Shown here: one piece after another, positions 7,903 through 17,444 of the stretch
How the letters are laid out: the number at the start of each line of letters is the position of its first letter
How positions within the stretch are numbered: position 1 is the stretch's first letter
Assembly (NCBI GenBank): GCA_016787565.1
Contig: JAEUUG010000003.1
Coordinates: forward strand, 558,001 to 622,000
Reading direction: 5' to 3'
Source of the DNA: Cyclobacteriaceae bacterium
Lineage (GTDB): Bacteria; Bacteroidota; Bacteroidia; Cytophagales; Cyclobacteriaceae
DNA: 64,000 nt
Made by a program: the position numbers and the translations under genes
The notes under the pieces: generated by a model
What the model was told of the DNA's origin: nothing
The model's database searches: none
What the model saw: only the letters and a program-made list of their open reading frames with translations

Positions 7903-8343
7903 ATGGTGCTAAAAATTTTTCGGGCTGTATGGTTTCTTTCTGTTTTGGCAGTTTTAGCAAACCTGCTGTATATCTATGCCACGCTGCCTGAGTTGGTGGT
8001 GCTTCAGGATGATGGGTTAACGCAGGTTTCGGTCAATAGGGAAGGTGTGTTTTATTTCGTAGCCATCATGTTGGCGCTGGTGAATGTGTTGGTTTATGTG
8101 ATCGCCAAATTCTTTCCCCGCGAGGAAGATTTTCGTGCGTGGTTTCATGGGTTGATCATAACCCTGAATGTTTTTTTTATCGTAGCCATTAGTCTTATTG
8201 GCCTGTACAACAGCACTGAAATATTTGATTATAGTCGCATTGGTTTTGTGATTTACGGCAGCCTTGGTTTGATTCTGATCTGGGCGGTGAGCTGGCCGAT
8301 TTACCGATTGATTCAACGATTATCAATTAAACATTCAGTTTGA
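7903..8343 (+). CDS. Small four-helix membrane protein of unknown function
   Basis: A 146-residue protein with about four hydrophobic segments (FLSVLAVLANLLYIYATL; VFYFVAIMLALVNVLVYVI; LIITLNVFFIVAISLIGLY; IGFVIYGSLGLILIWAVSW). The segment between helices 1 and 2 contains VLQDDGLTQVSVNREGVFY. I do not recognise a characterised family. It is transcribed divergently from the sterol-desaturase-like gene with a 38-base gap, and ends 243 bases before parE. Confidence 0.7.
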   Translation: MVLKIFRAVWFLSVLAVLANLLYIYATLPELVVLQDDGLTQVSVNREGVFYFVAIMLALVNVLVYVIAKFFPREEDFRAWFHGLIITLNVFFIVAISLIGLYNSTEIFDYSRIGFVIYGSLGLILIWAVSWPIYRLIQRLSIKHSV

Positions 8344-8482
8344 TAAAAATTGTTTTATAATCTGTAAATCAGATTGTTGAATCAGCTCATCTCAACAATA
8401 TTTGTAGCTAAAGATTAGGCATAATTGCTTGAAGTGTTCTTGAAAATCATTTTATTGGATCCGAAATGAATTTTTTCTGAGG

Positions 8483-8509
8483 TCCGGAAGGTTTGTGAAG
8501 CCTTCCGGA
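8483..8509 (+). terminator. Hairpin upstream of parE
   Basis: A perfect 9-bp stem TCCGGAAGG / CCTTCCGGA with a 9-base loop lies 140 bases after the small membrane gene and 77 bases before parE. The T tract after it is poor (TCTTAAC), so it may terminate upstream transcription or lie in the parE leader. Confidence 0.45.
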
Positions 8510-8586
8510 TCTTAACTACAAATTTTTTAAACTGTTTGAAGTTGATTTTTTAATCTCTTGCAGTGGTAAGCTAATCCGGTAAACGT

Positions 8587-10479
8587 ATGGGTAAAACTGA
8601 AAAAGCATCAGGTGTTTTTGATTATAATGAGTCGAGCATCAGGTCACTCGATTGGCGTGAACATATCCGGCTTCGGCCCGGTATGTACATCGGAAAGCTG
8701 GGTGATGGGTCATCGAAGGATGATGGCATTTATGTGCTGGTGAAGGAGGTGGTCGATAACTGTATTGATGAACACATGATGGGGTATGGAAAGACCATCG
8801 ATGTTAAGATCACCGATCAGCGCGTGGTGGTGCGTGATTATGGTCGCGGTATCCCGTTAGGAAAGGTGGTAGATGTCGTTTCCAAAATTAACACCGGAGC
8901 AAAGTACGATTCAGGTGCTTTCCAGAAATCTGTGGGATTGAATGGTGTAGGTACAAAGGCGGTTAATGCACTGTCGAACTACTTCAAAGTTCAGGCGTTC
9001 CGCGAAGGCCAGGCAAAACTGGCGGAGTTCAAAAAAGGTGTATTAGTCAACGATCCCAAGGTAGGGAAAAGCGATGAACGGAACGGCACGCTTGTAGAGT
9101 TTGAGCCGGATAACTCCATGTTCAAGAATTACCATTTCATTCCGGAATACCTGGAAGACTTGATGTGGAATTATGCCTTTCTGAATGCCGGATTGACGAT
9201 CAACTACAATGGCAAGAAGTACTACTCCAAAGACGGGCTTCTGGATTTGCTCAAGCAGAAAGCTGATGCCGAAGAATTGCGCTACCCGATCATCCATGCA
9301 AAAGGTGAGGATATTGAATTCGCGCTTACACATGGAAATCAGTATGGTGAGGAATACTACTCTTTCGTTAACGGACAGAATACAACGCAAGGCGGAACCC
9401 ATTTAGCTGCTTTCCGGGAAGGTATCGTAAAAGGTGCTCGTGATTTTTATAAGAAAGATTATGACGCAGCCGACATTCGTGCAAGTATCGTAGCTGCGAT
9501 TGCTGTTCGTGTTCAGGAGCCGGTGTTTGAATCGCAAACAAAAACCAAATTGGGCTCTACCAACATGGCGCCAGACGGAGCCACCGTTCGTAGTTTTGTA
9601 ACCGACTTTGTTGCAAAGGAAGTAGAGATATTCCTCCATAAAAATCCGACAACAGCTGATGCGATGTTGAAACGCATTTTGCAATCGGAGCGCGAACGGA
9701 AGGAAATTGCCGGCATCAAGAAATTAGCCAATGATCGCGCCAAGAAAGCTAATCTACACAACAAGAAACTTCGCGACTGCCGCTATCACTTTGATGAAAA
9801 AAATGAGAAAGGCGTTGACTCTGTAATCTTCATTACGGAAGGAGACTCAGCCAGTGGATCGATCACCAAGTCGCGCGATGTAGAAACGCAGGCTGTGTTC
9901 AGCTTGCGCGGAAAGCCCTTGAATTGTTATTCCCTTACCAAGAAAGTAGTGTATGAGAATGAGGAGTTTAACCTCTTGCAGCATGCATTGAATATCGAAG
10001 ACGGAATTGAAAACCTCCGTTACAATAAAGTAATCATCGCTACGGATGCTGATGTGGATGGTATGCACATCCGACTTTTACTGATGACGTTTTTCCTGCA
10101 GTTTTTCCCTGAACTTGTAAAGGCGGGGCATGTATTTATTTTGGAAACACCGCTGTTCCGCGTCCGCAATAAAAAGGAAACAATCTATTGTTATAGTGAT
10201 GAAGAGCGCCAGGCTGCCATTGCAAAACTTGGAAGCAAGCCTGAAATCACACGGTTTAAAGGACTTGGAGAAATTTCACCGGAAGAGTTTGGAGGCTTTA
10301 TCGGTGAGAACATACGCCTGGCGCCCGTGCTATTGGGCGATGGCCATCTCGCCAAACTTCTTGAGTTCTACATGGGCAAGAACACACCCGACCGCCAGGA
10401 CTTTATCATCGAGAATTTAAGAATAGAGTTGGATAAAGTAGAGGCGAAGGAAGAAGTGGAGGTAACTGAAGAAGTATAA
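8587..10479 (+). CDS. parE: DNA topoisomerase IV subunit B
   Basis: A 630-residue ATPase subunit of the type IIA topoisomerase that decatenates daughter chromosomes. The GHKL ATPase domain shows the Asn/Asp motif [12 protein letters not shown] and the glycine-rich [14 protein letters not shown]. The transducer domain includes QTKTKLG. The TOPRIM domain has [14 protein letters not shown] and [15 protein letters not shown]. Length, and pairing with parC 63 bases downstream, support topoisomerase IV over gyrase. The C-terminus ends with an acidic stretch ([12 protein letters not shown]). Residual doubt concerns only the ParE versus GyrB name. Confidence 0.95.
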   Translation: MGKTEKASGVFDYNESSIRSLDWREHIRLRPGMYIGKLGDGSSKDDGIYVLVKEVVDNCIDEHMMGYGKTIDVKITDQRVVVRDYGRGIPLGKVVDVVSKINTGAKYDSGAFQKSVGLNGVGTKAVNALSNYFKVQAFREGQAKLAEFKKGVLVNDPKVGKSDERNGTLVEFEPDNSMFKNYHFIPEYLEDLMWNYAFLNAGLTINYNGKKYYSKDGLLDLLKQKADAEELRYPIIHAKGEDIEFALTHGNQYGEEYYSFVNGQNTTQGGTHLAAFREGIVKGARDFYKKDYDAADIRASIVAAIAVRVQEPVFESQTKTKLGSTNMAPDGATVRSFVTDFVAKEVEIFLHKNPTTADAMLKRILQSERERKEIAGIKKLANDRAKKANLHNKKLRDCRYHFDEKNEKGVDSVIFITEGDSASGSITKSRDVETQAVFSLRGKPLNCYSLTKKVVYENEEFNLLQHALNIEDGIENLRYNKVIIATDADVDGMHIRLLLMTFFLQFFPELVKAGHVFILETPLFRVRNKKETIYCYSDEERQAAIAKLGSKPEITRFKGLGEISPEEFGGFIGENIRLAPVLLGDGHLAKLLEFYMGKNTPDRQDFIIENLRIELDKVEAKEEVEVTEEV

Positions 10480-10542
10480 ATAGGTGAATTTTTGTGGTGT
10501 CATATGACGTGATACTATAAATAAAAAAATGATAAGACACAG

Positions 10543-13500
10543 ATGAGTAAGAAACAAAAGCCCACGGTTCCTAAAGTTAACAAGCCTGTAATGAGTGGAG
10601 GTGATGGAGGGGAAGTTGTTGTTCACTCCATTGCCATTGATGGCATGTATCAAAACTGGTTTCTGGATTACGCTTCGTATGTGATTTTGGAGCGCGCTGT
10701 TCCGCGGATTGAAGATGGCTTTAAACCTGTGCAGCGCAGAATCATGCATTCGCTGAAAGAGATGGATGATGGCCGCTTCAACAAAGTGGCAAACGTCATT
10801 GGTAATACCATGCAATTTCACCCGCACGGTGATGCCTCCATTGGTGAAGCCATTGTGAACATCGGTCAAAAGGATTTACTCATTGAAACACAAGGTAACT
10901 GGGGAGATGTTCGCACTGGTGATAGCGCAGCAGCACCCCGATATATTGAAGCCAGACTTTCGAAGTTTGCGCTTGATGTTGCCTATAATGCGCAGACTAC
11001 GGAGTGGCAATTATCATACGATGGACGGAAGAAGGAGCCTGTTACGTTGCCTGTGAAGTTTCCACTATTGCTGGCACAGGGTGTCGAAGGTATTGCAGTT
11101 GGTCTTTCAACCAAAATCCTTCCGCACAACTTTTGTGAACTGATTAAAGCATCCATCGATATACTGAAAGGGAAAAACCCTAAGATTTACCCTGACTTCT
11201 TTACCGGAGGTATTGCCGACTTCTCTGAATACAACCAAGGGTTGCGCGGAGGTAAAATCAAAGTAAGGGCGAAGATTGATATCCTCGACAAGAAAACGTT
11301 GGTTATCAAGGAGATTCCATTCTCAACAACGACAACTTCCTTGATGGAATCTATCGTGAAGGCGAGTGAGAAAGGGCAAATCAAGGTGAAACAGGTTATC
11401 GACAATACCGCCAAGGATGTAGAGATTCAAATTCTGCTTCAGCCGGGCCAATCACCAGAGATCGCGCTCGATGCCCTTTATGCTTTTACAGATTGTGAGA
11501 TCAGCATTTCGCCCAACGCTTGTGTAATTGTGGAGGACAAACCTCAATTCTTACCAGTCGGAGAAATACTAAAGTATAACACCAATCAAACGGTGCAACT
11601 GCTGAAGCAGGAGTTACAAATCAGACGCGGTGAGCTGATGGAAAAAATTCTCTTCTCATCCCTGGAAAAGATATTCATAGAAAAGCGCATCTATCGCGAC
11701 ATTGAAGAGGCAGAAAGCTGGGAAGAAGTAATCGAAACGATTGATGCAGGCCTCAAGCCGCACAAGAAGAAATTCTATCGCGAAATAACGCGCGATGATA
11801 TTATCCGGTTAACCGAAATTAAAATCAAACGCATCTCCAAGTTCGATTCCTTTAAGGCTGATGAGCTGATGCGTGATCTGGAAAAGGAATTGAAGGAAAC
11901 CGAGCATCACCTGAAGCACCTGACCGACTATGCCATTGCGTACTACCAGAACTTGCTCGAAAAGTATGGCAAGGGCCGCGAGCGCAAAACGGAGATCAAG
12001 AGCTTCCAGTCCGTTACTGCGGTTGAGGTTATTGCTAACAATCAGAAACTGTATGTAAACCGGGTTGATGGCTTTATCGGGTATGGGTTGAAACGTGATG
12101 AGAATACCCAACTGATTTGTGATTGTTCTGAACTAGACGATGTCATTGTTATCCGGAAGGATGGTAAAGCCCGCGTGTCGCGCATTGCCGAAAAAGTTTT
12201 TATGGGTAAGGATATCCTCTTTGTGGGCATCTGGAAAAAAGGAGATGACCGCATGGTCTATAATGTGATCTATTCTGATGGCAAAAGCGGTAAGGGATTT
12301 GCCAAACGTTTTACCATACCCGGTGTTACCCGTGATAAGGAATATCCCATCGCCACAGACGATAAAAACTCGCGGATACATTATGTAAGCGGAAATCCTA
12401 ATGGCGAAGCCGAAACCGTGGAAGTTAAACTCTCACAGTCCAGCACAGCACGAAAGAAAATTTTTGAATACGATTTTTCAGAATTGGAAATCAAAGGCAG
12501 GGGAGCAAGGGGCAACACCATTACCAAGTATCCTATCCGAAAAGTGGATTTTTTAAAAGCCGGAACCTCGACACTCAGTAAATTGAATTTGTGGTACGAT
12601 GAAGATGCTGGTCGACTGAATAAAGACGGTCGGGGTAAATACCTCGGCAAATTTGATGGTGACGACCAATTGATCACGTTCACCCGAAACGGTTCATACA
12701 AGATTACGAACTATGAACTAACAACACGTTTCGAGCCGGAGAAGACGTTGTTGGTGGAGAAATTCCACCCTAAGAAACCGGTTTCTACTATTTATGTAGA
12801 TGGAGAGAGCAAAGCTTATATGGTTAAACGCTTCTTAATCGAGACAACAACAGTAGATAAAGAGTTTGGTTTTATTACAGAATCCATCGGTTCACGCTTG
12901 ATTCTGGTAACGACCTCTGAAACTCCGGAAATCGAACTGGAGTTGATCAAGGGAAAAGACAAAGAGAAAACTTCCGAAGTAATCAATCTTGAAGATATCA
13001 TTGATGTAAAAGGTTGGAAAGCCCTTGGCAACAGGCTCACCCAATATAAAGTCTCAAAGGTAAGTCTGGTGCAAGAGCAGGAGGAGACAGGCCTTGAACA
13101 GGGCGATGACGATAACGAGTTTATCGAGACGACTGAAACCGAAAAGGATTCTCAGTCGTCAAAAAAAAAAGAGCAGGAAAGTCCCGACCCCAATCAGTGG
13201 ATCGAGGAAGGGGAACAAGCAAGTCTCTTCGCGGAGCCCGAAAAGCCCCAGCACCAGGTCCAGCAAAAAAGTCAGCCAAGACCAAAAGTCAAAGTCGAAC
13301 AGCAAAGCCTCTTCGCGGGGGAAGCAAAAAGTCAGGCAGAAAGCCAGCACCCAAACGAAGAAAAAAGTGAAGAAGAAGTAGTGCCGGAAAGCCCGGAAGT
13401 TGATAAGACGCTAATTCAGGGCAATGCAGGTCAGAATGAAGAGAACAGTGAAGGGGGGAAGTCTTTTGGTGTAGGGGATACGATTGAGTTTGAATTATAG
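10543..13500 (+). CDS. parC: DNA topoisomerase IV subunit A with an extended acidic tail
   Basis: A 985-residue breakage-reunion subunit that pairs with ParE. The winged-helix domain holds the catalytic Tyr134 (AAPRYIEARL) and QFHPHGDASIGEA. A tower and coiled-coil region follow, then beta-pinwheel blades from about residue 490. Only a GyrA-box remnant (KGRGARGNTITKYP) is present, fitting ParC. From about residue 845 the protein becomes low-complexity and charged, with QASLF (892-896) and QQSLF (920-924), and ends GVGDTIEFEL. An A10 run at 13161-13170 precedes a stretch open in all three forward frames. The core identification is firm; the tail is discussed in the findings. Confidence 0.95.
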   Translation: MSKKQKPTVPKVNKPVMSGGDGGEVVVHSIAIDGMYQNWFLDYASYVILERAVPRIEDGFKPVQRRIMHSLKEMDDGRFNKVANVIGNTMQFHPHGDASIGEAIVNIGQKDLLIETQGNWGDVRTGDSAAAPRYIEARLSKFALDVAYNAQTTEWQLSYDGRKKEPVTLPVKFPLLLAQGVEGIAVGLSTKILPHNFCELIKASIDILKGKNPKIYPDFFTGGIADFSEYNQGLRGGKIKVRAKIDILDKKTLVIKEIPFSTTTTSLMESIVKASEKGQIKVKQVIDNTAKDVEIQILLQPGQSPEIALDALYAFTDCEISISPNACVIVEDKPQFLPVGEILKYNTNQTVQLLKQELQIRRGELMEKILFSSLEKIFIEKRIYRDIEEAESWEEVIETIDAGLKPHKKKFYREITRDDIIRLTEIKIKRISKFDSFKADELMRDLEKELKETEHHLKHLTDYAIAYYQNLLEKYGKGRERKTEIKSFQSVTAVEVIANNQKLYVNRVDGFIGYGLKRDENTQLICDCSELDDVIVIRKDGKARVSRIAEKVFMGKDILFVGIWKKGDDRMVYNVIYSDGKSGKGFAKRFTIPGVTRDKEYPIATDDKNSRIHYVSGNPNGEAETVEVKLSQSSTARKKIFEYDFSELEIKGRGARGNTITKYPIRKVDFLKAGTSTLSKLNLWYDEDAGRLNKDGRGKYLGKFDGDDQLITFTRNGSYKITNYELTTRFEPEKTLLVEKFHPKKPVSTIYVDGESKAYMVKRFLIETTTVDKEFGFITESIGSRLILVTTSETPEIELELIKGKDKEKTSEVINLEDIIDVKGWKALGNRLTQYKVSKVSLVQEQEETGLEQGDDDNEFIETTETEKDSQSSKKKEQESPDPNQWIEEGEQASLFAEPEKPQHQVQQKSQPRPKVKVEQQSLFAGEAKSQAESQHPNEEKSEEEVVPESPEVDKTLIQGNAGQNEENSEGGKSFGVGDTIEFEL
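13161..13170 (+). other. A10 homopolymer inside parC
   Basis: Ten consecutive A bases are read as part of TCA-AAA-AAA-AAA. Runs of this length can cause transcriptional or ribosomal slippage. One extra A would switch to a frame that stays open to a TGA at 13368; one fewer would switch to a frame open to a TAG at 13379. Whether slippage occurs is unknown. Confidence 0.5.
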
Positions 13501-13582
13501 GAATGATTGTTGCACAACCTTGTAAAACATCGTTTCATCTTTTTAATATTTTTCAACTCACCGGATGGGCGTATCTTCGATC

Positions 13583-14248
13583 ATGAGAATAATTATAATT
13601 ACCTTTTTTGTCAGCAGTTTTTTTTCAGCATGGGGACAAGCAACAGAGATCACTGCGCAGGGAAAAGTAACAGATGCCCGGACCGGAAAGGCAGTAATTG
13701 CCAGCATTCGGTATAGCAGCATTCCTACAGGGAGCATTTTCGGCAGGTTTACTGATAGTACATTTTCATTTGCCATTTTCGGCACAGCAAAATACCAGAT
13801 AACGGCTGAAGCCAAGGGGTATAATGCAAGAACAGTTATTGTCGATCCTAAAGATATTGATGCCCATAACAAGGTTTTGCGGGATGTTATTTTATCCCCG
13901 AAGGGTGAGACGATTGTGCTGGAGAATTTGATTTTTGCGCAGGGTAAGGCAACGATTGACCCATCCTCCTATCCAGGGTTGGATGAGGTCGTGCAGATGA
14001 TGAAGGAAAACAACAGAATTGAAATTCAATTGGAAGGTCATACGGACAATGTAGGCAGTGCCAAGGCAAACATGGAGCTTTCTGAACAACGTGTAGAAGC
14101 CGTTAGGAAATACATAGTAGCAAAAGGCATCAGTAAAAATCGTATTCAGACGAAAGCTTTTGGAGGCACAAAGCCTCTGCGAAATGAGATGACGCCCGAA
14201 GAGCGTATCAAAAACAGAAGGGTAGAGATGCGAATTTTAAAAGACTAA
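13583..14248 (+). CDS. OmpA-family peptidoglycan-binding outer-membrane protein
   Basis: A 221-residue protein from the ATG at 13583 (MRIIIITFFVSSFFSAWGQ), which starts cleanly at a signal peptide. Residues about 25-110 form a carboxypeptidase-regulatory-like beta domain (ITAQGKVTDARTGKAVIASI). The C-terminal 110 residues are an OmpA/MotB domain with LEGHTDNVGSAKANMELSEQ, RVEAVRKYIV and KNRRVEMRIL, which binds the peptidoglycan stem peptide. There is no beta-barrel. Its stop codon overlaps that of the convergent kinase gene by 4 bases. Confidence 0.9.
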   Translation: MRIIIITFFVSSFFSAWGQATEITAQGKVTDARTGKAVIASIRYSSIPTGSIFGRFTDSTFSFAIFGTAKYQITAEAKGYNARTVIVDPKDIDAHNKVLRDVILSPKGETIVLENLIFAQGKATIDPSSYPGLDEVVQMMKENNRIEIQLEGHTDNVGSAKANMELSEQRVEAVRKYIVAKGISKNRIQTKAFGGTKPLRNEMTPEERIKNRRVEMRILKD

Positions 14249-16197
14249 GTGTTTGGCTTTGTTGTTGTAGTAGAGGCCATCCACTGTGTGGCTTCATCAA
14301 GTGTGCTGAATACTCTATACTGTATTCCAAGTTCTGCAAGACCTGATTTTAGTCGTTCATAGTACGCTTTCTTTGAGGGGTCATGAAACCCAACAGCCGC
14401 CAATCGCTTTAGTCCATTTTTTACTGCCTCCGGAATGATATTCTGAAGCAGCCAAAGTTGATCGGCATCTTCAATATGACCCTGGTTCCGAACATCAGCG
14501 ATCCAAGCCGATGTATTATAGACCTTCAGAGTTTCCAGTACTTTGGTAAAGGTTATGCGGTAATCTTCTGAGCTTACATTCTTCTTCCAATGGATAACCG
14601 TTACGTTGAGGTTGGCATCGTAGGCCAATTCAGAAGCTTCATTGCTGAAGAAGATTTGCTTTTCAACCGATACTGGTGAAGGTAAAAATATTTTGAAAGT
14701 TGTTCCGCGGTTGAGTTCACTCTCTACCGTGATTTCACCGTGCAGCGATTCCACTTGCTTTTTTACAAGGTATAATCCCAGTCCTTTTCCTCCCACGTGC
14801 GTGTGAAATCTTTTGTACAATTTAAAAATATCTTGTTGATAGGATTTAAGATCAATACCGAGTCCATTGTCCTTAAAAATCAAATAGGTATTCAGGTCTT
14901 TATCGGTTATGGTTTGCAACGAAACATGCAGGGGTCTGTCTGGCGCGTGATATTTTATCGCATTACTGGCAAGATTATACAGTATGCTATTGATCATCGG
15001 TTTAACTGCATATACAAATTCTCCTTGTGAAAAGTCAGTACTGAAAGATTGTTCGTGAAGTTCTTCGCCAAGTGTGGCTTTTACTTTTAGCCATTCCTTT
15101 TCCCACTGGATTTTTTCTCTCACCGTATACAGGTCTTTTCGAATATCAATGATCTTGGAAAGGTCTTTTAATACGCCATCAAAATCTTTTGCGGAGTTAT
15201 TGATCAGTTCAATGAGTTTATCGCGCTCATCCAATTCAAGGGGTTTGGTCAGCAAGTTGGTTAGTCCCAATAAGCGGGCAACCGGCCCGCGAAGGTTGTG
15301 GGATATAGTAAACGAAAATTGTTGTAATTCATTATTGTGCTGAACAAGCTCTTCGTTTGTTCTGATCAGGTCTTGCGATTTCTTTGCCAACAGATCTTCG
15401 AGGTGTGCATTGTATTCTTTTAACTTGTCTTGTTGTTCTTCAATAAGCTTGTTGGCCGTTTCCAGCATTTCGCGACTCGCAGAAAGTTCTTCCTGCTGCT
15501 GCAGGATTTCTTCGTTTTGTGTTTCCAGGTTTTTATTCAGATCATGCAACTCCTGATTTTGACTGGTAAGCTTTATGTTGATGGTTTCTTTTTCGGCAAG
15601 CAAGCCAATATTTTCCTTCTCTGTTTTTTCGTTGACCCACTTTAATACAATGATGCCAAAGGTCAGCGCAAAGAAACTGATGAAGGCTACATAGTTGATG
15701 TAGTAATACGAATAGGCTGTGAATCCATTTTGAAAAAAGCCAATGTGGAGTAGGTTGTGGATAGGATCGAACAGAACAAGACTGACGAAAGTTGTAGCAA
15801 GGCATAGGATGATGGGTGTCCGTTCGCTTAGTCGGAAAACAATTCCCGGTAAAATTGTAGTACCCAATAAAATGTAACGGCTATCAAAATAGGTAATGTA
15901 GGATTGCCCCGGCATGGCAATTTTTGAGTAGAGCGTAATAAACATCGTCATGCTTACCGGAAGAAGGCAGAAAAACAATCTACCTGTATTAATGAATCCT
16001 GCTTTATTCAAGGCAATAACACCAAGAAATGCCACGGCTACACCAAGTACTAGGGGGGATGTTTGGGTCCATCCGAAAAGATACAGCAGGATTAGAAAAA
16101 GAATGAAGGTGAGCACAGACAGAATGGAGGCCAGCACATTGGTGATGTAAACCAGCTGCCTGGTTGAGTTCAGTTTCGCAGAAGAATCGTTGCGCAT
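14245..16197 (-). CDS. Membrane sensor histidine kinase with an extra C-terminal domain
   Basis: A 650-residue protein. Residues 15-195 hold about six hydrophobic helices with no large periplasmic loop. A long coiled coil spans about 200-290. The HisKA-type helix carries His300 (FTISHNLRGPVARLLGLTNL). The ATPase domain follows, with YNLASNAIKYH, KDNGLGID and GGKGLGLYLVKKQVE. The last 120 residues are unusual: an alpha/beta region (VTVIHWKKNVSSEDYRITF ... AWIADVRNQG ... TLDEATQWM) that resembles a STAS/SpoIIAA-like domain. No response regulator is adjacent. The fused domain is inferred from pattern only. Confidence 0.88.
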   Translation of the reverse strand: MRNDSSAKLNSTRQLVYITNVLASILSVLTFILFLILLYLFGWTQTSPLVLGVAVAFLGVIALNKAGFINTGRLFFCLLPVSMTMFITLYSKIAMPGQSYITYFDSRYILLGTTILPGIVFRLSERTPIILCLATTFVSLVLFDPIHNLLHIGFFQNGFTAYSYYYINYVAFISFFALTFGIIVLKWVNEKTEKENIGLLAEKETINIKLTSQNQELHDLNKNLETQNEEILQQQEELSASREMLETANKLIEEQQDKLKEYNAHLEDLLAKKSQDLIRTNEELVQHNNELQQFSFTISHNLRGPVARLLGLTNLLTKPLELDERDKLIELINNSAKDFDGVLKDLSKIIDIRKDLYTVREKIQWEKEWLKVKATLGEELHEQSFSTDFSQGEFVYAVKPMINSILYNLASNAIKYHAPDRPLHVSLQTITDKDLNTYLIFKDNGLGIDLKSYQQDIFKLYKRFHTHVGGKGLGLYLVKKQVESLHGEITVESELNRGTTFKIFLPSPVSVEKQIFFSNEASELAYDANLNVTVIHWKKNVSSEDYRITFTKVLETLKVYNTSAWIADVRNQGHIEDADQLWLLQNIIPEAVKNGLKRLAAVGFHDPSKKAYYERLKSGLAELGIQYRVFSTLDEATQWMASTTTTKPNT

Positions 16198-16234
16198 GTG
16201 CTGTTACCGCTTTGCCGTAAATGTATAATCTTTA

Positions 16235-17437
16235 TCAGATTGTAACCTCTGCATTGTTATATACCCGGATCGATTTGGAGTGTGCCAGTTGTTCGTATAG
16301 GTACGCACTCGGTCGTTTTGTTCTTTCTTTGGTAAGGGGGTCGCAGGCGTATAATCCAAAGCGCATACTCGGCCCCAGGTGCCATTCAAAGTTATCCCAC
16401 GTACTCCACCAATAATATCCACGGATGTCAATACCATCCTCGATGGCCTTATAAAGAATAAGGGCATAATCCTGAATGGCTTCCATGCGAAGAAAATCTG
16501 TTTCATCGCACACGCCATTTTCGGTGATCATGATCGGCATTTTGTATTTGTTCCAATAGCGATCAATACAGGTGCGCAAGCCCTCCGGATGATATTCCCA
16601 GATATCATCATGCGGTAAACCCATCGCTTTTATTTTTTCAGGATTTTCGAGATAGGTAATCGGAAGCGGGTCGTGTGGGATCCTACCGTAATAACTCATT
16701 CCGAAAAAGTCAGCTTTTTTGAAATGGTCGGGCACATATTCCATAAACCACCAATCGGATAACCTGGCTGGGAACCACCCTAATAGATTTTTGGCAGAGA
16801 AAATTGTTGCGTTGTGCGAGATGCCAACGGGTTGTTTTGGAAATTTTATTTTGATGTAATCATAGACAAGGTCATGGGCCTTTCCCATATTCAAAACGAC
16901 TTTGCCTGCTAAAAAAGGATTGATTTTAAAGGGAGGGAAGAAACCTGTAATCCAGCCATAACTGGCATAGACGTTTGGTTCGTTGAACGTATTCCAATAG
17001 GAAATGTACGATCCGAACTCATCTACTACTTTTTTACAGTAATCTACCCAATAGTGAATATTCTCTTCTTTCTCCCAGCCACCGCGTTTTGAAAACCACA
17101 TCGGATTGGTAAAATGATGGAGCACCATCATAATGCTCACTCCTCGAGATTTCAAATCCTGCAAGAATGTGTGATAGGCATGAACAGATTCCGGGTCAAA
17201 AATCCCAAGTGGTTCACGTTGCAACTTACTCCATTGTAAACTCATCCGGTATCCGGGTGCGAGGGAGGCAATAATCGCTGCATCCTCTTTCATTCGAAGT
17301 TCATGATCGGTGGTGCGATCGAAGGTAAATCCATCGCGTGCCTTGAGACCTTCCCAATCGTGCTCGAATGCTGTTTCTATTTGAGGCGCGGCTGTGCTGG
17401 TGCCAAAAATGAAATGGTCTGGAAAGATCAACTTCAT
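16235..17437 (-). CDS. Glycoside hydrolase family 1 (beta-glucosidase-like)
   Basis: A 400-residue (beta/alpha)8 retaining glycosidase. The N-terminus FPDHFIFGTSTAAPQIE is the GH1 signature. The acid/base Glu lies in YWNTFNEPNVYASYG and the nucleophile Glu in IMITENGVCDE. GYYWWSTWDNFEWHLG is the C-terminal aglycone-site motif. It is shorter than the usual 440-480 residues, mostly through short loops; both catalytic residues are present. No signal peptide is seen, so it probably hydrolyses imported oligosaccharides or glycosides. The M15 peptidase gene lies 7 bases upstream of its start. Confidence 0.93.
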   Translation of the reverse strand: MKLIFPDHFIFGTSTAAPQIETAFEHDWEGLKARDGFTFDRTTDHELRMKEDAAIIASLAPGYRMSLQWSKLQREPLGIFDPESVHAYHTFLQDLKSRGVSIMMVLHHFTNPMWFSKRGGWEKEENIHYWVDYCKKVVDEFGSYISYWNTFNEPNVYASYGWITGFFPPFKINPFLAGKVVLNMGKAHDLVYDYIKIKFPKQPVGISHNATIFSAKNLLGWFPARLSDWWFMEYVPDHFKKADFFGMSYYGRIPHDPLPITYLENPEKIKAMGLPHDDIWEYHPEGLRTCIDRYWNKYKMPIMITENGVCDETDFLRMEAIQDYALILYKAIEDGIDIRGYYWWSTWDNFEWHLGPSMRFGLYACDPLTKERTKRPSAYLYEQLAHSKSIRVYNNAEVTI

Positions 17438-17444
17438 GTGTTGG

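Noticed and set aside
13094-13381. Separate 95-residue Lys-rich gene inside the parC tail
   Set aside because: It is the plus-one-shifted reading of the parC tail with no independent start signal; treated only as a possible slippage product.
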